64,000 nt of DNA from positions 1 to 64,000 of the forward strand of contig AP017647.1 of NCBI GenBank assembly GCA_003584625.1. The letters are read 5' to 3'. A program made the position numbers and the translations under genes. The notes under the pieces are model-generated. The model had not been told where the DNA came from, made no database searches, and was given only the letters and a program-made list of their open reading frames with translations. Each line of letters starts with the position of its first letter. Position 1 is the first letter of the stretch. Shown in pieces: positions 25,613 to 35,697 of this stretch. Source of the DNA: Methanothermobacter sp. MT-2 (GTDB taxonomy: Archaea; Methanobacteriota; Methanobacteria; Methanobacteriales; DSM-23052).

Positions 25613-27325
25613 ATGGAGCTTATAATAAAAAATGGATTTGTTTACTGCCCCCAAAACGACATTGACGGAGAAAAAATGGACATATGTGTCAAAGACGGTA
25701 AAATAGTTGAAAGCGTCAGCGACGATGCAGATGTTATCGACGCCTCCGACAAAATAGTAATGCCAGGTGGTGTGGACCCACACGCCCACATAGCAGGACC
25801 CAAAGTAAACATAGGAAGAACCTACAGGCCAGAAGACAGTAAAAAAGCCGCTGCCAAGTTTAAGGGTGGCAGAACAGGGAGCGGATTCTCAGTCCCATCA
25901 ACATTCATGACAGGCTACAATTACGCAAAAATGGGTTACACTACTGCAATGGAAGCAGCAATGCCACCATTACTTGCAAGACACACACACGAGGAATTCT
26001 ATGACACTCCCCTAATAGACCATGCAGCTTACCCATTATTTGGTAACAACTGGTTCGTAATGGAATATCTCAAAGAAGGAGATATTGACAAATGCGTAGC
26101 ATATGCTTCATGGCTCCTAAAAGTCACAAAGGGCTACACCATAAAACTCGTGAACCCTGCAGGTACAGAAGCTTGGGGATGGGGTGGAAATGTCCATGGT
26201 ATACACGAACCCGCACCATACTTCGACATCACACCCGCAGAAATCATAAAAGGACTTGCAGAAGTTAACGAAAAATTACGGCTTCCACACTCAATACACC
26301 TACACTGTAATGACCTCGGACACCCTGGTAACTATGAGACGACACTTGCGTCATTCGACGTCCCCAAGGGCATAAAACCTAACCCAGCAGTAGGAAGCAG
26401 AGACACGATCTTATATGCCACACACGTACAATTCCACAGTTACGGCGGAACAACATGGAGAGATTTCGAATCAGAAGCCCCAGCAATCGCAGATTATGTG
26501 AACAAAAACGACCACCTAATCATAGACGTTGGACAAGTGACACTAGATGAAACAACAACAATGACAGCAGACGGTCCAATGGAATATGACTTACATTCAC
26601 TAAACGGCCTCAAATGGGCCAACTGCGACGTTGAACTTGAAACCGGCGCAGGAGTAGTCCCATTCTTATACGTGCCAAGAGCACCAGTCCCATCAGTCCA
26701 ATGGGGAATCGGCCTAGAATTGTTCTTATTAATCAAAGACGCCAATAAAGTATGTCTTACAACAGACCATCCAAATGCAGGCCCATTCATTAGATACCCA
26801 AGGATCATGGCTTGGTTAATGAGCAACAATTATAGGATGGAATATATAGAAGAAAAATTACACAGCTGGGCCCAGAGAAAGAGCAGCATAGCGACAATTG
26901 ACAGAGAATACACATTCTATGAGATAGCCCAAGTTTCAAGATCCACACCTGCAAAGGCACTTGGATTAAGTGATACTAAAGGACACCTTGCTCCTGGTGC
27001 AGATGCTGACATAGCAATATATGATATCAATCCAGAGACAACTGACCCATCCAAAGATTACATGGAAATCGAAAATGCATTCGCAAACGCAAGTTACGTC
27101 CTAAAAGATGGAGAAATCATAGTAAAAGATGGAAACGTTGTCAAGGCAAGAGAACATGGAAGAACATACTGGGTTGACACCCAAGTAGAAGAAGACATAT
27201 ACAAAGAAGTCCTAGCTGACGTTGAAAGAAAATTCAAACAATACTATTCCGTAAACTTCGAAAATTACCCTGTACAAGATGCATATCTGCCAAAATCTGC
27301 TCCAGTTAAAGGGGTGATATTATGA
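25613..27325 (+). CDS. fwdA: Formylmethanofuran dehydrogenase subunit A (formyl transfer)
   Basis: 570-residue amidohydrolase-type subunit. It condenses the formate made at FwdB, delivered through an internal tunnel, with methanofuran at a binuclear metal site. The metal motifs are DPHAHIAGP at the N-terminus, the lysine region GYTIKLVNPAG, and HLHCNDLGHPGNYE. The C-terminal block DTKGHLAPGADADIAIYDI is typical. It starts 12 bases after fwdD and its last four bases overlap the fwdC start. Confidence 0.96.
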   Translation: MELIIKNGFVYCPQNDIDGEKMDICVKDGKIVESVSDDADVIDASDKIVMPGGVDPHAHIAGPKVNIGRTYRPEDSKKAAAKFKGGRTGSGFSVPSTFMTGYNYAKMGYTTAMEAAMPPLLARHTHEEFYDTPLIDHAAYPLFGNNWFVMEYLKEGDIDKCVAYASWLLKVTKGYTIKLVNPAGTEAWGWGGNVHGIHEPAPYFDITPAEIIKGLAEVNEKLRLPHSIHLHCNDLGHPGNYETTLASFDVPKGIKPNPAVGSRDTILYATHVQFHSYGGTTWRDFESEAPAIADYVNKNDHLIIDVGQVTLDETTTMTADGPMEYDLHSLNGLKWANCDVELETGAGVVPFLYVPRAPVPSVQWGIGLELFLLIKDANKVCLTTDHPNAGPFIRYPRIMAWLMSNNYRMEYIEEKLHSWAQRKSSIATIDREYTFYEIAQVSRSTPAKALGLSDTKGHLAPGADADIAIYDINPETTDPSKDYMEIENAFANASYVLKDGEIIVKDGNVVKAREHGRTYWVDTQVEEDIYKEVLADVERKFKQYYSVNFENYPVQDAYLPKSAPVKGVIL

Positions 27326-28134
27326 GCGAAATAATATTAACTCCTCTAGATCAACCAGACGTGCCATTAGAAGCCTCCAACATAAAACCTGACGTATTCG
27401 CCGGTAAAACCATCGATGAAATCAAAAACATCCAAATATTCCATGGGAACACTCCCGTTAAATTATCAGATTTCTTCGAAGTAGCTGGTGAATCATCAGA
27501 GAACCCATCAGAAATCAGAATAGTCGTTGAAGGTGACGTGGACAGGACAAAAAGGATAGGTAAAGGGATGAGCGCCGGCGAAATCCTCATAAAAGGCGAT
27601 GTCAACATGTATGTCGGCGCAGAGATGAAAGGTGGTAGAATAACAGTTGAAGGAAACGCTGCATCATGGGCAGGGCAAACCATGATGGGCGGTGAACTGG
27701 AAATCCTAGGAGACGCCGGAGATTACGTAGGATCAGCATACCGTGGAGACTGGAGAGGAATGCAAGGCGGCACTATAATCGTCCATGGAAACGCGGGTAA
27801 CGAGATAGGAGAATACATGAACGGTGGCAAAATCATTATCAAAGGCGACGTGAACATAATGACAGGAATCCACATGAACAACGGACTTATCATAATCGAA
27901 GGAGACGCTGTTGCAAGAGTTGGCGCCGAGATGGCAGGAGGAACAATAGTCGTAAATGGCATTGTCCAAGAATTCCTCCCAGGATTCGAATACCTAGGCG
28001 TTGAAAAGGATATTGAAGTCGATGGACAAACCATACCCGGAGCTTTCTACAAGTTCCTTGGGGATCATGCTATTAAAGGCGCGAAAGGGACAGTATACGT
28101 GGCCGTTAGAGGTAACGGTCATATAGTCCTATAA
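27322..28134 (+). CDS. fwdC: Formylmethanofuran dehydrogenase subunit C
   Basis: 270-residue subunit built of repeating GXXMXGGXIXXXG units (for example GAEMKGGRITVEG, GEYMNGGKIIIKG and GIHMNNGLIIIEG) that form a beta-helix like the C-terminal domain of glutamate synthase. It is a structural scaffold of the Fwd complex. The start at 27322 overlaps the end of fwdA as ATGA, showing tight coupling. Confidence 0.95.
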   Translation: MSEIILTPLDQPDVPLEASNIKPDVFAGKTIDEIKNIQIFHGNTPVKLSDFFEVAGESSENPSEIRIVVEGDVDRTKRIGKGMSAGEILIKGDVNMYVGAEMKGGRITVEGNAASWAGQTMMGGELEILGDAGDYVGSAYRGDWRGMQGGTIIVHGNAGNEIGEYMNGGKIIIKGDVNIMTGIHMNNGLIIIEGDAVARVGAEMAGGTIVVNGIVQEFLPGFEYLGVEKDIEVDGQTIPGAFYKFLGDHAIKGAKGTVYVAVRGNGHIVL

Positions 28135-28149
28135 ATGGAGGTAATTATC

Positions 28150-29448
28150 ATGGAATACGTGAAAAATGTTGTCTGCCCCTTCTGCGGAACCCTATGTGAC
28201 GACATCGTCTGTAAAGTGGAAAACAACAAGATAGTGGGTACAATAAACGCTTGCAGGATCGCTCACAACAAATTCGTGCACACAAAGGGCGCGACACGCT
28301 ACACAAAACCACTCATAAGGAAAAACGGAGAATTTGTCGAAGTAACCTACGACGAAGCAATAGAAAAGGCCGCCAAGATCTTGGCAGAATCAAAAAGGCC
28401 TCTATTATATGGTTGGAGTTGCACTGAATGTGAAGCACATGCAGCAGGCATAGAACTTGCAGAAGAGACTGGAGCCGTCATTGACAACACAGCTTCTGTC
28501 TGTCATGGCCCTTCAGTACTCGCATTACAAGACGTAGGATACCCCACATGCACATTAGGTGAAGTTAAAAACAGAGCGGATGTCGTGGTCTATTGGGGAT
28601 GCAATCCAATGCATGCACACCCAAGACACATATCACGCCATGTATTTTCTAGAGGATTCTTCAGAGAACGTGGAAGACCTGACAGGACACTTATCGTAGT
28701 TGACCCAAGGGAAACAGATACTGCAAAACTTGCAGACATCCACTTACAAGTAGAATTTGACAGGGACTACGAACTTATTGATGCAATGAGAGCATACCTA
28801 CTCGGACATGAAATATTATACGATGAAGTGGCAGGAATACCAAGAGAAACCATTGAAGAAGCGGTTGAAGTCATGAAAAACGCCCAATTCGGGATACTAT
28901 TTTGGGGTATGGGTCTAACGCATAGCAGAGGTAAACACAGAAACATTGACACAGCCATTATGTTAACTGAAGACTTGAACGACTTCGGTAAATTCAACCT
29001 AATACCAATGAGAGGCCACTATAATGTTACAGGGTTCAATCAGGTGGCTTCATGGGAGAGCGGATTCCCTTACTGTGTCGATTTTTCAGCTGGCGAACCA
29101 AGGTACAACCCAGGGGAAACTGGTGCCAATGACCTTCTCCAAAATAGGGAAGCAGATGCCATGATGGTTATAGCATCTGATCCAGGCGCACATTTCCCAC
29201 AAACGGCTGTTGAGCACATGGCAGAGATTCCGGTGATAGCTGTTGAACCCCATAGGACGCCAACAACTGAACTGGCCGATATTATAATCCCACCTGCAAT
29301 CGTTGGTCTTGAAGCAGAGGGCACAGCTTATAGGATGGAGGGCGTGCCTATAAGGATGAGAAAAGTCGTTGAAACAGACCTATTATCAGATAGAGAAATC
29401 GTGGAAAAAATCATGGAGAAGGTAAGAGAATACAAGGCATCAAAGTAG
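28150..29448 (+). CDS. fwdB: Formylmethanofuran dehydrogenase tungsten subunit B
   Basis: The CO2-reducing, formate dehydrogenase-like subunit of the Fwd complex. 432 residues. One [4Fe-4S] cluster is bound by CPFCGTLC and a further cysteine. Cys118 in the motif SVCHGPS is the expected tungsten ligand, so this is the cysteine and not the selenocysteine isoform. The start at 28150 follows GGAGGT; the ATG at 28135 lies before the ribosome binding site and is unlikely. Last gene of the operon, with a strong terminator overlapping its stop. Confidence 0.95.
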   Translation: MEYVKNVVCPFCGTLCDDIVCKVENNKIVGTINACRIAHNKFVHTKGATRYTKPLIRKNGEFVEVTYDEAIEKAAKILAESKRPLLYGWSCTECEAHAAGIELAEETGAVIDNTASVCHGPSVLALQDVGYPTCTLGEVKNRADVVVYWGCNPMHAHPRHISRHVFSRGFFRERGRPDRTLIVVDPRETDTAKLADIHLQVEFDRDYELIDAMRAYLLGHEILYDEVAGIPRETIEEAVEVMKNAQFGILFWGMGLTHSRGKHRNIDTAIMLTEDLNDFGKFNLIPMRGHYNVTGFNQVASWESGFPYCVDFSAGEPRYNPGETGANDLLQNREADAMMVIASDPGAHFPQTAVEHMAEIPVIAVEPHRTPTTELADIIIPPAIVGLEAEGTAYRMEGVPIRMRKVVETDLLSDREIVEKIMEKVREYKASK

Positions 29449-29477
29449 GTCTTCGAGAGAAGACCACCTTATTTTTT
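29448..29477 (+). terminator. Terminator of the fwd operon
   Basis: GGTCTTC-GAGA-GAAGACC forms a perfect 7-bp stem with a four-base loop at 29448-29465, directly after the fwdB stop, followed by a run of T (29470-29477). Confidence 0.8.
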
Positions 29478-29570
29478 TCTATTTAATTTTAAGAGACTTT
29501 TCCTTAATTGACACTTTATAATGTTCTAATTTTTGTGAATATAAAATTCCCCACTATTTTGGTGATAATC

Positions 29571-29848
29571 TTGAAATTTGAACACGTTGAAGGCAAATTA
29601 AAGGTAAAGTAATACTCTTTGCACTCAGCACATGTAATTGGTGTAAGAAAACCCGAGAACTCTTGGAAGAAATTGGAGTCGCCTATGATTATGTCTATGT
29701 GGATCTCATAAAAAAAGAGGAAAGAGTTGGAGTCCTTCATGAATTGAAAAAATGGAATCCTTCATTGTCGTTACCCACCATTGTAATAAACGATGAAAGG
29801 GTAATAATAGGCTATGATGTTGTTTCCATTAAAATGGCCCTTGAATAG
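29571..29848 (+). pseudogene. Glutaredoxin-like (NrdH-type) gene with a single-base frameshift
   Basis: The start is a TTG at 29571 behind GGTGAT, encoding (M)KFEHVEGKLK before a stop at 29610. From about 29600 the neighbouring frame continues GKVILFALSTCNWCKKTRE to the stop at 29848. It carries the thioredoxin-fold active site CNWC and the cis-proline segment LPTIVI. The expected join KLKGKVILF needs one more A in the short A run at 29600-29602. As written, the gene cannot make an intact protein; an ORF from the internal ATG at 29663 would lack the active site. It may be a sequencing error, so the gene could be functional. Confidence 0.7.
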
Positions 29849-30221
29849 AGCATGACCCCCTCAGAATCAAGTGAAAATTTGTAATTAGACCTATATACTT
29901 GGATTCATGCCATTGAAGCTCTTCCCACCACTAAGTTAAAAATGAATTTTTTTTATTGCTTTGATTCCAAGTTACTAAATCATTATTTCATCTTCATGTG
30001 TTCACAGAGTTTTGGGGATTCTTAGATCTTCTGTCCTAGTGAAAATGCTCCCCCCTTTTGTGCACATCCCACCTTTCCATGAAAATTTGTGATAAATCTC
30101 ATACTCGATTTGTCTCTTGGCAAAAGCCATTCTATTGACTACCCTAGAATCTTTGAGATTATGTTTTCTGTACATTCATCTAAAAAAATTAGGTTTTAGA
30201 TTATCTCTCGAAAAAAAAATG
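29849..30221. other. Intergenic stretch with one weak remnant
   Basis: About 370 bases without a confident gene. The only notable content is the 57-codon minus-strand frame listed separately at 30002-30175. The rest is AT-rich spacer. Confidence 0.5.
30002..30175 (-). pseudogene. Short ORF, possibly a remnant of a transposase-like gene
   Basis: A 57-codon frame beginning MYRKHNLKDSRVVNRMAF and ending GGSIFTRTEDLRIPKTL. The segment VVNRMAFAKRQIEYEIYHKF loosely recalls the helix before the zinc finger of IS605 TnpB proteins, but the catalytic and cysteine motifs are absent. No ribosome binding site is obvious. It may simply be chance. Confidence 0.2.
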
Positions 30222-30317
30222 CTAATGAATGTCACGGATATTAAGAATGTGAGAGAGGAGTGATACGACTATGAACCCGATTAGTATTATGGAGATTATT
30301 TGCATTGTTTGACTCAT
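30222..30317 (-). CDS. 31-residue membrane peptide coupled to the upstream conserved gene
   Basis: The ATG overlaps the stop of the 30318-30607 region gene as ATGA. The peptide reads MSQTMQIISIILIGFIVVSL followed by LSHILNIRDIH, a single membrane helix with a short polar tail. The coupling and hydrophobic pattern argue that it is translated. I do not recognise the family. Confidence 0.5.
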   Translation of the reverse strand: MSQTMQIISIILIGFIVVSLLSHILNIRDIH

Positions 30318-30607
30318 TTTTGGGCCTCCTCTTTGTCATCTACTGCTTCTATTATGCATATGTTTCCTTTACATTCATGTTCTAGTTCTATAAGGTAGTC
30401 TTTGAGTTTTTCCACGTCAATTGTTGTAAGTCCTTTTATCATTTCGCTTTCGATTTTTACTTGTATAACCCCTTCATTGTTTGTTATTACCTTTCCTGGG
30501 ATGTAGACTCTTCCTAGTGACAATCTTACAGTGTCTCCTGGTTTTACTTCTTCTTTGATGTAACGGAGGAGTTCTTCGCATGTAGCGCATTTTTTTTCAG
30601 TTTTCAT
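30314..30607 (-). CDS. Conserved methanogen protein, probably DUF2097
   Basis: 97 residues, soluble. Its features are a CATCEELL pair of cysteines near the N-terminus, a central beta-rich KPGDTVRLSLGRVYIPGKVI segment resembling a small barrel, and a late CKGNICIIEA cysteine pair. The pattern fits DUF2097, found in Methanobacteria, whose function is unknown. It lies 19 bases downstream of nrpR on the same strand, so it may share the nrpR transcript, and it is coupled to the small membrane peptide that follows. Confidence 0.7.
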   Translation of the reverse strand: MKTEKKCATCEELLRYIKEEVKPGDTVRLSLGRVYIPGKVITNNEGVIQVKIESEMIKGLTTIDVEKLKDYLIELEHECKGNICIIEAVDDKEEAQK

Positions 30608-30626
30608 ATGCTCACCTTAGCTTCTA

Positions 30627-32324
30627 TTATATTTCATTAATTGATAAAAACTTATTTATATCCATGAGGGATTCAACAGCTTTGATTTTGATGTCTAATC
30701 CCTTCTCTTTTACTGCTGCGATGGGATTTAAGCCACCTGATATGATGATTCCGGCCTTGTATCTTTTTACTTTGGCATTGTAGAGGATTTCGTTTGTTTT
30801 CCCGGTTTTTAGGATGTTGAATCCGGTTTCTTGGAGTTTTTCAATCACTTCTAGGGTTTCTTCCCTTGCAATGTATGGTATCTCTCTTAAACTTGCTAGT
30901 ATTCTACCAGATCCTTTAAGGGAGTCATGGACTTTTGTCATGTCCTTTGAAATGTATATTTGGTGGGGGTCGAGTGATGATCCATTATATGCTGTAAGTT
31001 CCACGAATCTTCGCATATCACCTTTTATTTCGAGTAATCCGCTATAGGTGGGTGTTGACATGATACCATGATTTATAAGGATTCCGTCAATTGTTAAACT
31101 ACATATGGTCGCTATACCCACCTCATTCTCGTTTAAGTCTATGATTTTAAAATAGGGTAATGGTGAATATTCTGGTTTCTTTTCACATATTTCCTTTATG
31201 ATTTTAATGGCTGTGTCAAGATTTTTTCTTTTTAAGATTGAAATGTTTGCTATGATTTTTCCCCTCATCTTATCTGGTTCAAAGTCTACTTTTTGGATGA
31301 GATTCCATGCCTTTGCTAGGAGAAATCTAACCCTTTCTTTATCAGATGATTTTGGCTCTTTTAACAGGGTCTTGCTGGGAGCGACTAGGTTAAGTTTGTT
31401 GAATTCTATTAAATTTTCTGCCATTTTTATGTCGGTCTTATATCCTGCTTCTTGGGCTGCGCATATGGGTGTTATACCCCCTATAATGGCTATGCCAACC
31501 ATGCTATCTTCTACTGGTATTCCAAGGACATTTTCTCCACTTCCACCTATTTTAAGTATTCCGCCGATTTTTATTCTTTGGAGTTTGTTGAATAATTTGA
31601 GGGCTCTTTCAACTCCTGTCTCTGGTATGAGGCGGAAGTTTGCGGGTATCTTCCCATTACCCTCTTTTATCACGTCAAGGACTGATGTCATTTCCCCGGC
31701 TGTGAAGGCTTCAAGTGGCATCATCGAAGTTTTCTTATAGGCTATAAGTTCTGTGAACCTTTTTGGTGTATAATCTTCTATTTCGACTAGTCCAGCGAAG
31801 GTGGGGAGTATTGGTATGCCCTCCTTGAGGAGTAAACCATCGATTGTTGTCCCGCAGACTGTTATTATATTATAATCTTGGTCTGTTTTCTCCAATTTTA
31901 TATGTGGACTTACACATAATCCCTTTTTGAATGCTTCTTCGATAATTGGGAATGCTTCGGGTGGAATAGTTGATGTGTTCACCACGATTTTCCCTTCACC
32001 TGTTTCAGGGTTGAGGCTTGTATAGTGCATCATTTCCTCAAATTTTGAGAATATAAAATCGACTTGATCATATACAAGACCCCTTTCCATCTCCTTTAAT
32101 CCCTTTTTTGTTATTTTGCGGCCGGAGTATCCTATACGCTTGGTGAAGCCTTTTTCGTCGAGTATGCGCATGTGATATCTGACTGCTCTCTCACCTAAAT
32201 TGTAACCTTTCTTTTTAAGTTCTTCAGCTATTGTCTTCGCTCCGAGGATCTTGTCATGTTCTGCTAGTATCCTTAGAATTTCCATCATTTTCTTGTCAGT
32301 TTCCCTAGGCACGCTTGACACCAT
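30627..32324 (-). CDS. nrpR: Nitrogen regulatory repressor NrpR
   Basis: Repressor of nitrogen-assimilation genes in euryarchaeal methanogens, released from DNA by 2-oxoglutarate. About 565 residues. An N-terminal winged helix-turn-helix (ILAEHDKILGAKTIAEELKK) is followed by two tandem NrpR (DUF128) domains: residues about 80-310 (VNTSTIPPEAF to GGITPICAAQEAG) and about 330-560 (ANISILKRKN to GGLNPIAAVKEKG). This is the full two-domain form. The exact start is uncertain: ATG 32324, or a GTG a few codons later that follows GGTG. No nif or gln genes are in the window. Confidence 0.9.
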   Translation of the reverse strand: MVSSVPRETDKKMMEILRILAEHDKILGAKTIAEELKKKGYNLGERAVRYHMRILDEKGFTKRIGYSGRKITKKGLKEMERGLVYDQVDFIFSKFEEMMHYTSLNPETGEGKIVVNTSTIPPEAFPIIEEAFKKGLCVSPHIKLEKTDQDYNIITVCGTTIDGLLLKEGIPILPTFAGLVEIEDYTPKRFTELIAYKKTSMMPLEAFTAGEMTSVLDVIKEGNGKIPANFRLIPETGVERALKLFNKLQRIKIGGILKIGGSGENVLGIPVEDSMVGIAIIGGITPICAAQEAGYKTDIKMAENLIEFNKLNLVAPSKTLLKEPKSSDKERVRFLLAKAWNLIQKVDFEPDKMRGKIIANISILKRKNLDTAIKIIKEICEKKPEYSPLPYFKIIDLNENEVGIATICSLTIDGILINHGIMSTPTYSGLLEIKGDMRRFVELTAYNGSSLDPHQIYISKDMTKVHDSLKGSGRILASLREIPYIAREETLEVIEKLQETGFNILKTGKTNEILYNAKVKRYKAGIIISGGLNPIAAVKEKGLDIKIKAVESLMDINKFLSINEI

Positions 32325-32424
32325 CACAAAAGAAAAATTCAAATTAAATTATTACACCTTATGTTATATATTTTATGTAGGGTATAAAATCCAAGGTTTT
32401 AGTATATAGTTATACTATTGTGAT

Positions 32425-32940
32425 ATGATGGGGGGGAATTTGCGTCGTCACAGGCTTTCTATATTTTTTATTTTAACTTTTTTATTTTCATGGATTTTTC
32501 TGGGCGCCTATCATGATGAGCCCCAATGGTTTCGGTCAAGGTTCATTAGAGGCCCTTTTTGGAGAGTACTTATAATCCTGCTGCTTTGGTCCGGCACTTA
32601 TGGCTTTTATTTTAACTTTGATTTATGCTGGTAAATCTAGGGTAAAGTCGCTTTTAGATGAGGGTTTGAAGTGGCTGTTTCATCCATTATGGTGGCTTAT
32701 AGTCTTATTATTGTTTCCGGTTATTTTGTGGTGTTTCATTGTTTCTTGGAATCTTATCTGGGGATGTTCTGCCACATTTTGAGCGGGTTTCAAATCCCTT
32801 TATGATCCCACACGTCTTCTTGTATATCTTACTTTTTGGCGGGCCTTTCAGAGGAATTTGGATGGAGAGGTTATGCTCTTCCACTTCTGCAGGAAAGTTA
32901 TAGTGGGATTTATTCTGCGTGTGAATCTCAAAACTTCTAT
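32425..32940 (+). pseudogene. Decayed CPBP-family intramembrane protease
   Basis: Membrane-protease fragments lie in successive frames. 32425-32634 gives the N-terminal helix (FFILTFLFSWIF), 32590-32782 gives FGPALMAFILTLIYAG and two more hydrophobic segments, and about 32838-32895 gives the catalytic motif LSEEFGWRGYALPLLQE (EExxxR). At least three frame changes separate them, so no intact product is possible. This is a true degraded gene rather than one sequencing error. Confidence 0.75.
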
Positions 32941-32941
32941 T

Positions 32942-33517
32942 TTAGAATAGAGTGGATGCAATGTACATGCTGACTCCGGCAATTATGGGTATGGTTAGGT
33001 TATCTTCTAGGGGTGTGTATGCCTCTGCTAATGCTCCTATAACCGCTCCTGTAAGAGCTGTGGGTGGATTAACTTGTGTTAATGCTCCGATGAATCCTAG
33101 GAGTGTGAATGCTATTGAACCTTCGAATGTTTTATTAGGTTTATAGGGTAATCTATGTTTGCCGTAGATTTTGCCAATGATGGTAGATGCGGCGTCTCCT
33201 ATTGTTAAGATGATTATAGCAGCGTTTGCAATTGGAATGTTAAATCCGAAAAGGGAGTATGTTAGGGCCAACCCGAGGAAATAATATATAAATCCTCTTT
33301 CGCTGTTATCTCTTCGACAAGTTCTTAATATCCATGAGAAGAATGGTATGTGGTGTCTGCGGTCGTATTGATAGATTATCTCTCCTATAATTGCCGCCAC
33401 TAGACCGATTAATATGAGGTTTTGCACTCCCAGCCATGGCTGTATTATCACAAAGATTATGCCAGTAGCATGTATGGCTTGTCTTAGGATTTCTTTTTTA
33501 TGTTTCAAATAAAACAC
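32942..33517 (-). CDS. Dolichol/polyprenol kinase-like membrane protein (SEC59/DGK1/VTE5 family)
   Basis: 191 residues with about six membrane helices. It carries the CTP-dependent lipid kinase signature GDAASTIIGKIYG...NKTFEGSIAF. Relatives phosphorylate dolichol, diacylglycerol or phytol; in an archaeon the likely role is salvage of a polyprenol or archaeal lipid alcohol, an inference from family only. It begins 25 bases after the purL stop on the same strand, so it may be the last gene of a mat-ileS-purL transcript. Confidence 0.8.
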   Translation of the reverse strand: MFYLKHKKEILRQAIHATGIIFVIIQPWLGVQNLILIGLVAAIIGEIIYQYDRRHHIPFFSWILRTCRRDNSERGFIYYFLGLALTYSLFGFNIPIANAAIIILTIGDAASTIIGKIYGKHRLPYKPNKTFEGSIAFTLLGFIGALTQVNPPTALTGAVIGALAEAYTPLEDNLTIPIIAGVSMYIASTLF

Positions 33518-33542
33518 CCGACAAAAAAAAGAATATGGGGGA

Positions 33543-35684
33543 TTACATGTACTTTTCTATCACTCCATGGTATGTCTTTTGAAGTTCCTCTACTGGGAGT
33601 ATTAGGTTGCCTATCTGTAGACTTTCACCACCAACACTGCCTATAATTGAAGATGGAACCTCTATTTCATCTATTATATTATCAGCCAGGTCATATTTTG
33701 CTGTTATAATATATCGGCCGTGTGATTCTGAAAATAGGAGCTGGTGCTTGTTTTTGCAATTGTTTGGGATCTTGTTGATATTGATTTCAGCTCCGAGGCC
33801 TGATTTTATGCTCATCTCCGCTAACGCCACAGCTAATCCACCTGTAGAACAGTCGTGTATGGCTGTGATACCATCACCAAACTCTTCTATTATGCTGTAA
33901 ACGGATTTGGCTGCCTTTAGTTCCTCTTCGAACATTACTTGTGGGGGTTCCCCGTAGACGAGATTGTGCACCCTTTTGTAATATTCAGATCCTCCCAGTT
34001 CCGCTCTTGTGAACCCGACAATGATTATTTTATCATCTTCTGCCTTGAAATCCATGGTTTTTATCTTTTTAAGTTTCAGTGAGCCTGCAACTCCTACAAT
34101 AGGGGAAGGATTGACTGTTACGCCTTCTGTTTCATTGTAGAAACTTACATTACCACTTATAACAGGAGTTTTAAATGTTTTAGCCGTCTTTGCCATTCCC
34201 TTAACGCATTCAGTGAATTCCCAGAATACTGTGGGTTTTTCAGGGTTGCCGAAATTGAGGCAGTCTACTATGCAGAGTGGCCAGGCCCCCATTGATACAA
34301 CGTTTCTTATGGCTTCTGCCACTGAACCGGCTCCACCATGGTAGGGGTTGAGTTTTGTATGTATACTGTTGGAGTCTACTGTGATTGCTATGCCATTTTC
34401 GTTGTCGATTCTTAAGACTGCTGCATCATCTCCAGGTTTTACCACGGTGCGTATTTGGACTTCATGATCATATTGTCGATAAACCCATTCTTTACTCGCA
34501 ATGTTAGGTGAAGACAAAACTTTAATGAGAGCTTCTCTCATTGGGGGATGTTCTATTTTCACTTCTTTTCGCGGATATGATGGTTTTTTAGCTTCTCTTA
34601 TGATAACTGGTGGGTCTGCGAGGAGTTTGGCTGGGAGATCTGCTATTATTTCACCATTTTTTATTACCTTCATTTTGCCGTCATCTGTGACTTTGCCTAT
34701 GATGGCTGCTGGAAGTTCATATTTCTCGCATATTTTCATGGCTTTTTCTATGTCCTCTGGTTTTATCACGAATAACATTCTTTCTTGGGATTCTGATAGC
34801 ATTATCTCGTATGGTGTCATTCCTTCTTCACGTAGTGGTATTTTTTCGAGTTCGACTATTGCACCGTTATCGTATTTCGCTACAATTTCTGATATGCAGC
34901 ATGTGAGTCCACCCCCTCCAAGATCCTTGACTCCTGAAACTTCCACTTTGTCCATTATTTCAAGGCTGGCTTCTAGCACCATCTTTTTTGTGAATGGGTC
35001 CCCTATCTGTACTGCTGGCCTGTCTTCTATCTCTGAAGAGCTTGTGAGCTCCTCTGATGCGAATGTGACTCCGTGTATTCCGTCTCTCCCTGTTCTACCA
35101 CCCATGAGCAAGAATATTTCGCCTGGGTTGGGGGCTGCTGCTCTTTTTATCTTTTCTTTTTTGACTAGGCCGACGCACATGACATTTACGAGTGGGTTGT
35201 ATTGGAAGTTTTCATCGAATTCAACTTCTCCTGCTACTGTTGGGACTCCTACCCTGTTTCCATAATCTGATATTCCTTTCACTACATTTTCGAAGAGGTA
35301 TCTTGATTTTTGGTCTTCTAGGTGTCCGAAGTGTAATGAATCTAGGAGTGCTATTGGCATGGCTCCCATTGAAAGTATGTCGCGGAGTATCCCACCTATG
35401 CCTGTGCCCGCTCCTCCATAGGGTTCTATGGCTGATGGATGATTATGGCTTTCTATTCCTATGGCAAGGGCGAATTCTGGGGTTATTTCAACGACTCCTG
35501 CGTCGTCTCCCGGTCCTATTATGACTTTTTTGCCTTCTGTGGGGAATAATTTGAGGATGGGTCTGCTGCTTTTATATGAGCAGTGTTCTGAGAACATGAC
35601 GTCGAGCATCCCATATTCAAGGGGGTTAGGTTCTCTTCCAAGTTCTTTTTTTATGAATTTGATTTCTTCATCTGTTAAAACCAT
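33543..35684 (-). CDS. purL: Phosphoribosylformylglycinamidine synthase subunit II
   Basis: Converts FGAR and ammonia (from PurQ) with ATP to FGAM in purine synthesis. 713 residues, the standard length of the small archaeal/Gram-positive PurL. It contains the two AIRS-like halves: [14 protein letters not shown] with the catalytic histidine, [32 protein letters not shown], then the second half with [10 protein letters not shown] and [13 protein letters not shown]. It starts 13 bases after ileS. PurS and PurQ are not in the window. Confidence 0.96.
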   Translation of the reverse strand: MVLTDEEIKFIKKELGREPNPLEYGMLDVMFSEHCSYKSSRPILKLFPTEGKKVIIGPGDDAGVVEITPEFALAIGIESHNHPSAIEPYGGAGTGIGGILRDILSMGAMPIALLDSLHFGHLEDQKSRYLFENVVKGISDYGNRVGVPTVAGEVEFDENFQYNPLVNVMCVGLVKKEKIKRAAAPNPGEIFLLMGGRTGRDGIHGVTFASEELTSSSEIEDRPAVQIGDPFTKKMVLEASLEIMDKVEVSGVKDLGGGGLTCCISEIVAKYDNGAIVELEKIPLREEGMTPYEIMLSESQERMLFVIKPEDIEKAMKICEKYELPAAIIGKVTDDGKMKVIKNGEIIADLPAKLLADPPVIIREAKKPSYPRKEVKIEHPPMREALIKVLSSPNIASKEWVYRQYDHEVQIRTVVKPGDDAAVLRIDNENGIAITVDSNSIHTKLNPYHGGAGSVAEAIRNVVSMGAWPLCIVDCLNFGNPEKPTVFWEFTECVKGMAKTAKTFKTPVISGNVSFYNETEGVTVNPSPIVGVAGSLKLKKIKTMDFKAEDDKIIIVGFTRAELGGSEYYKRVHNLVYGEPPQVMFEEELKAAKSVYSIIEEFGDGITAIHDCSTGGLAVALAEMSIKSGLGAEININKIPNNCKNKHQLLFSESHGRYIITAKYDLADNIIDEIEVPSSIIGSVGGESLQIGNLILPVEELQKTYHGVIEKYM

Positions 35685-35697
35685 CTAAACACCAAGA

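Noticed and set aside
28483-28530. Possible selenocysteine at the active site of FwdB or FdhA
   Set aside because: Both active-site codons are TGT (Cys118 and Cys345); no in-frame TGA or SECIS-like element was needed to read the genes.
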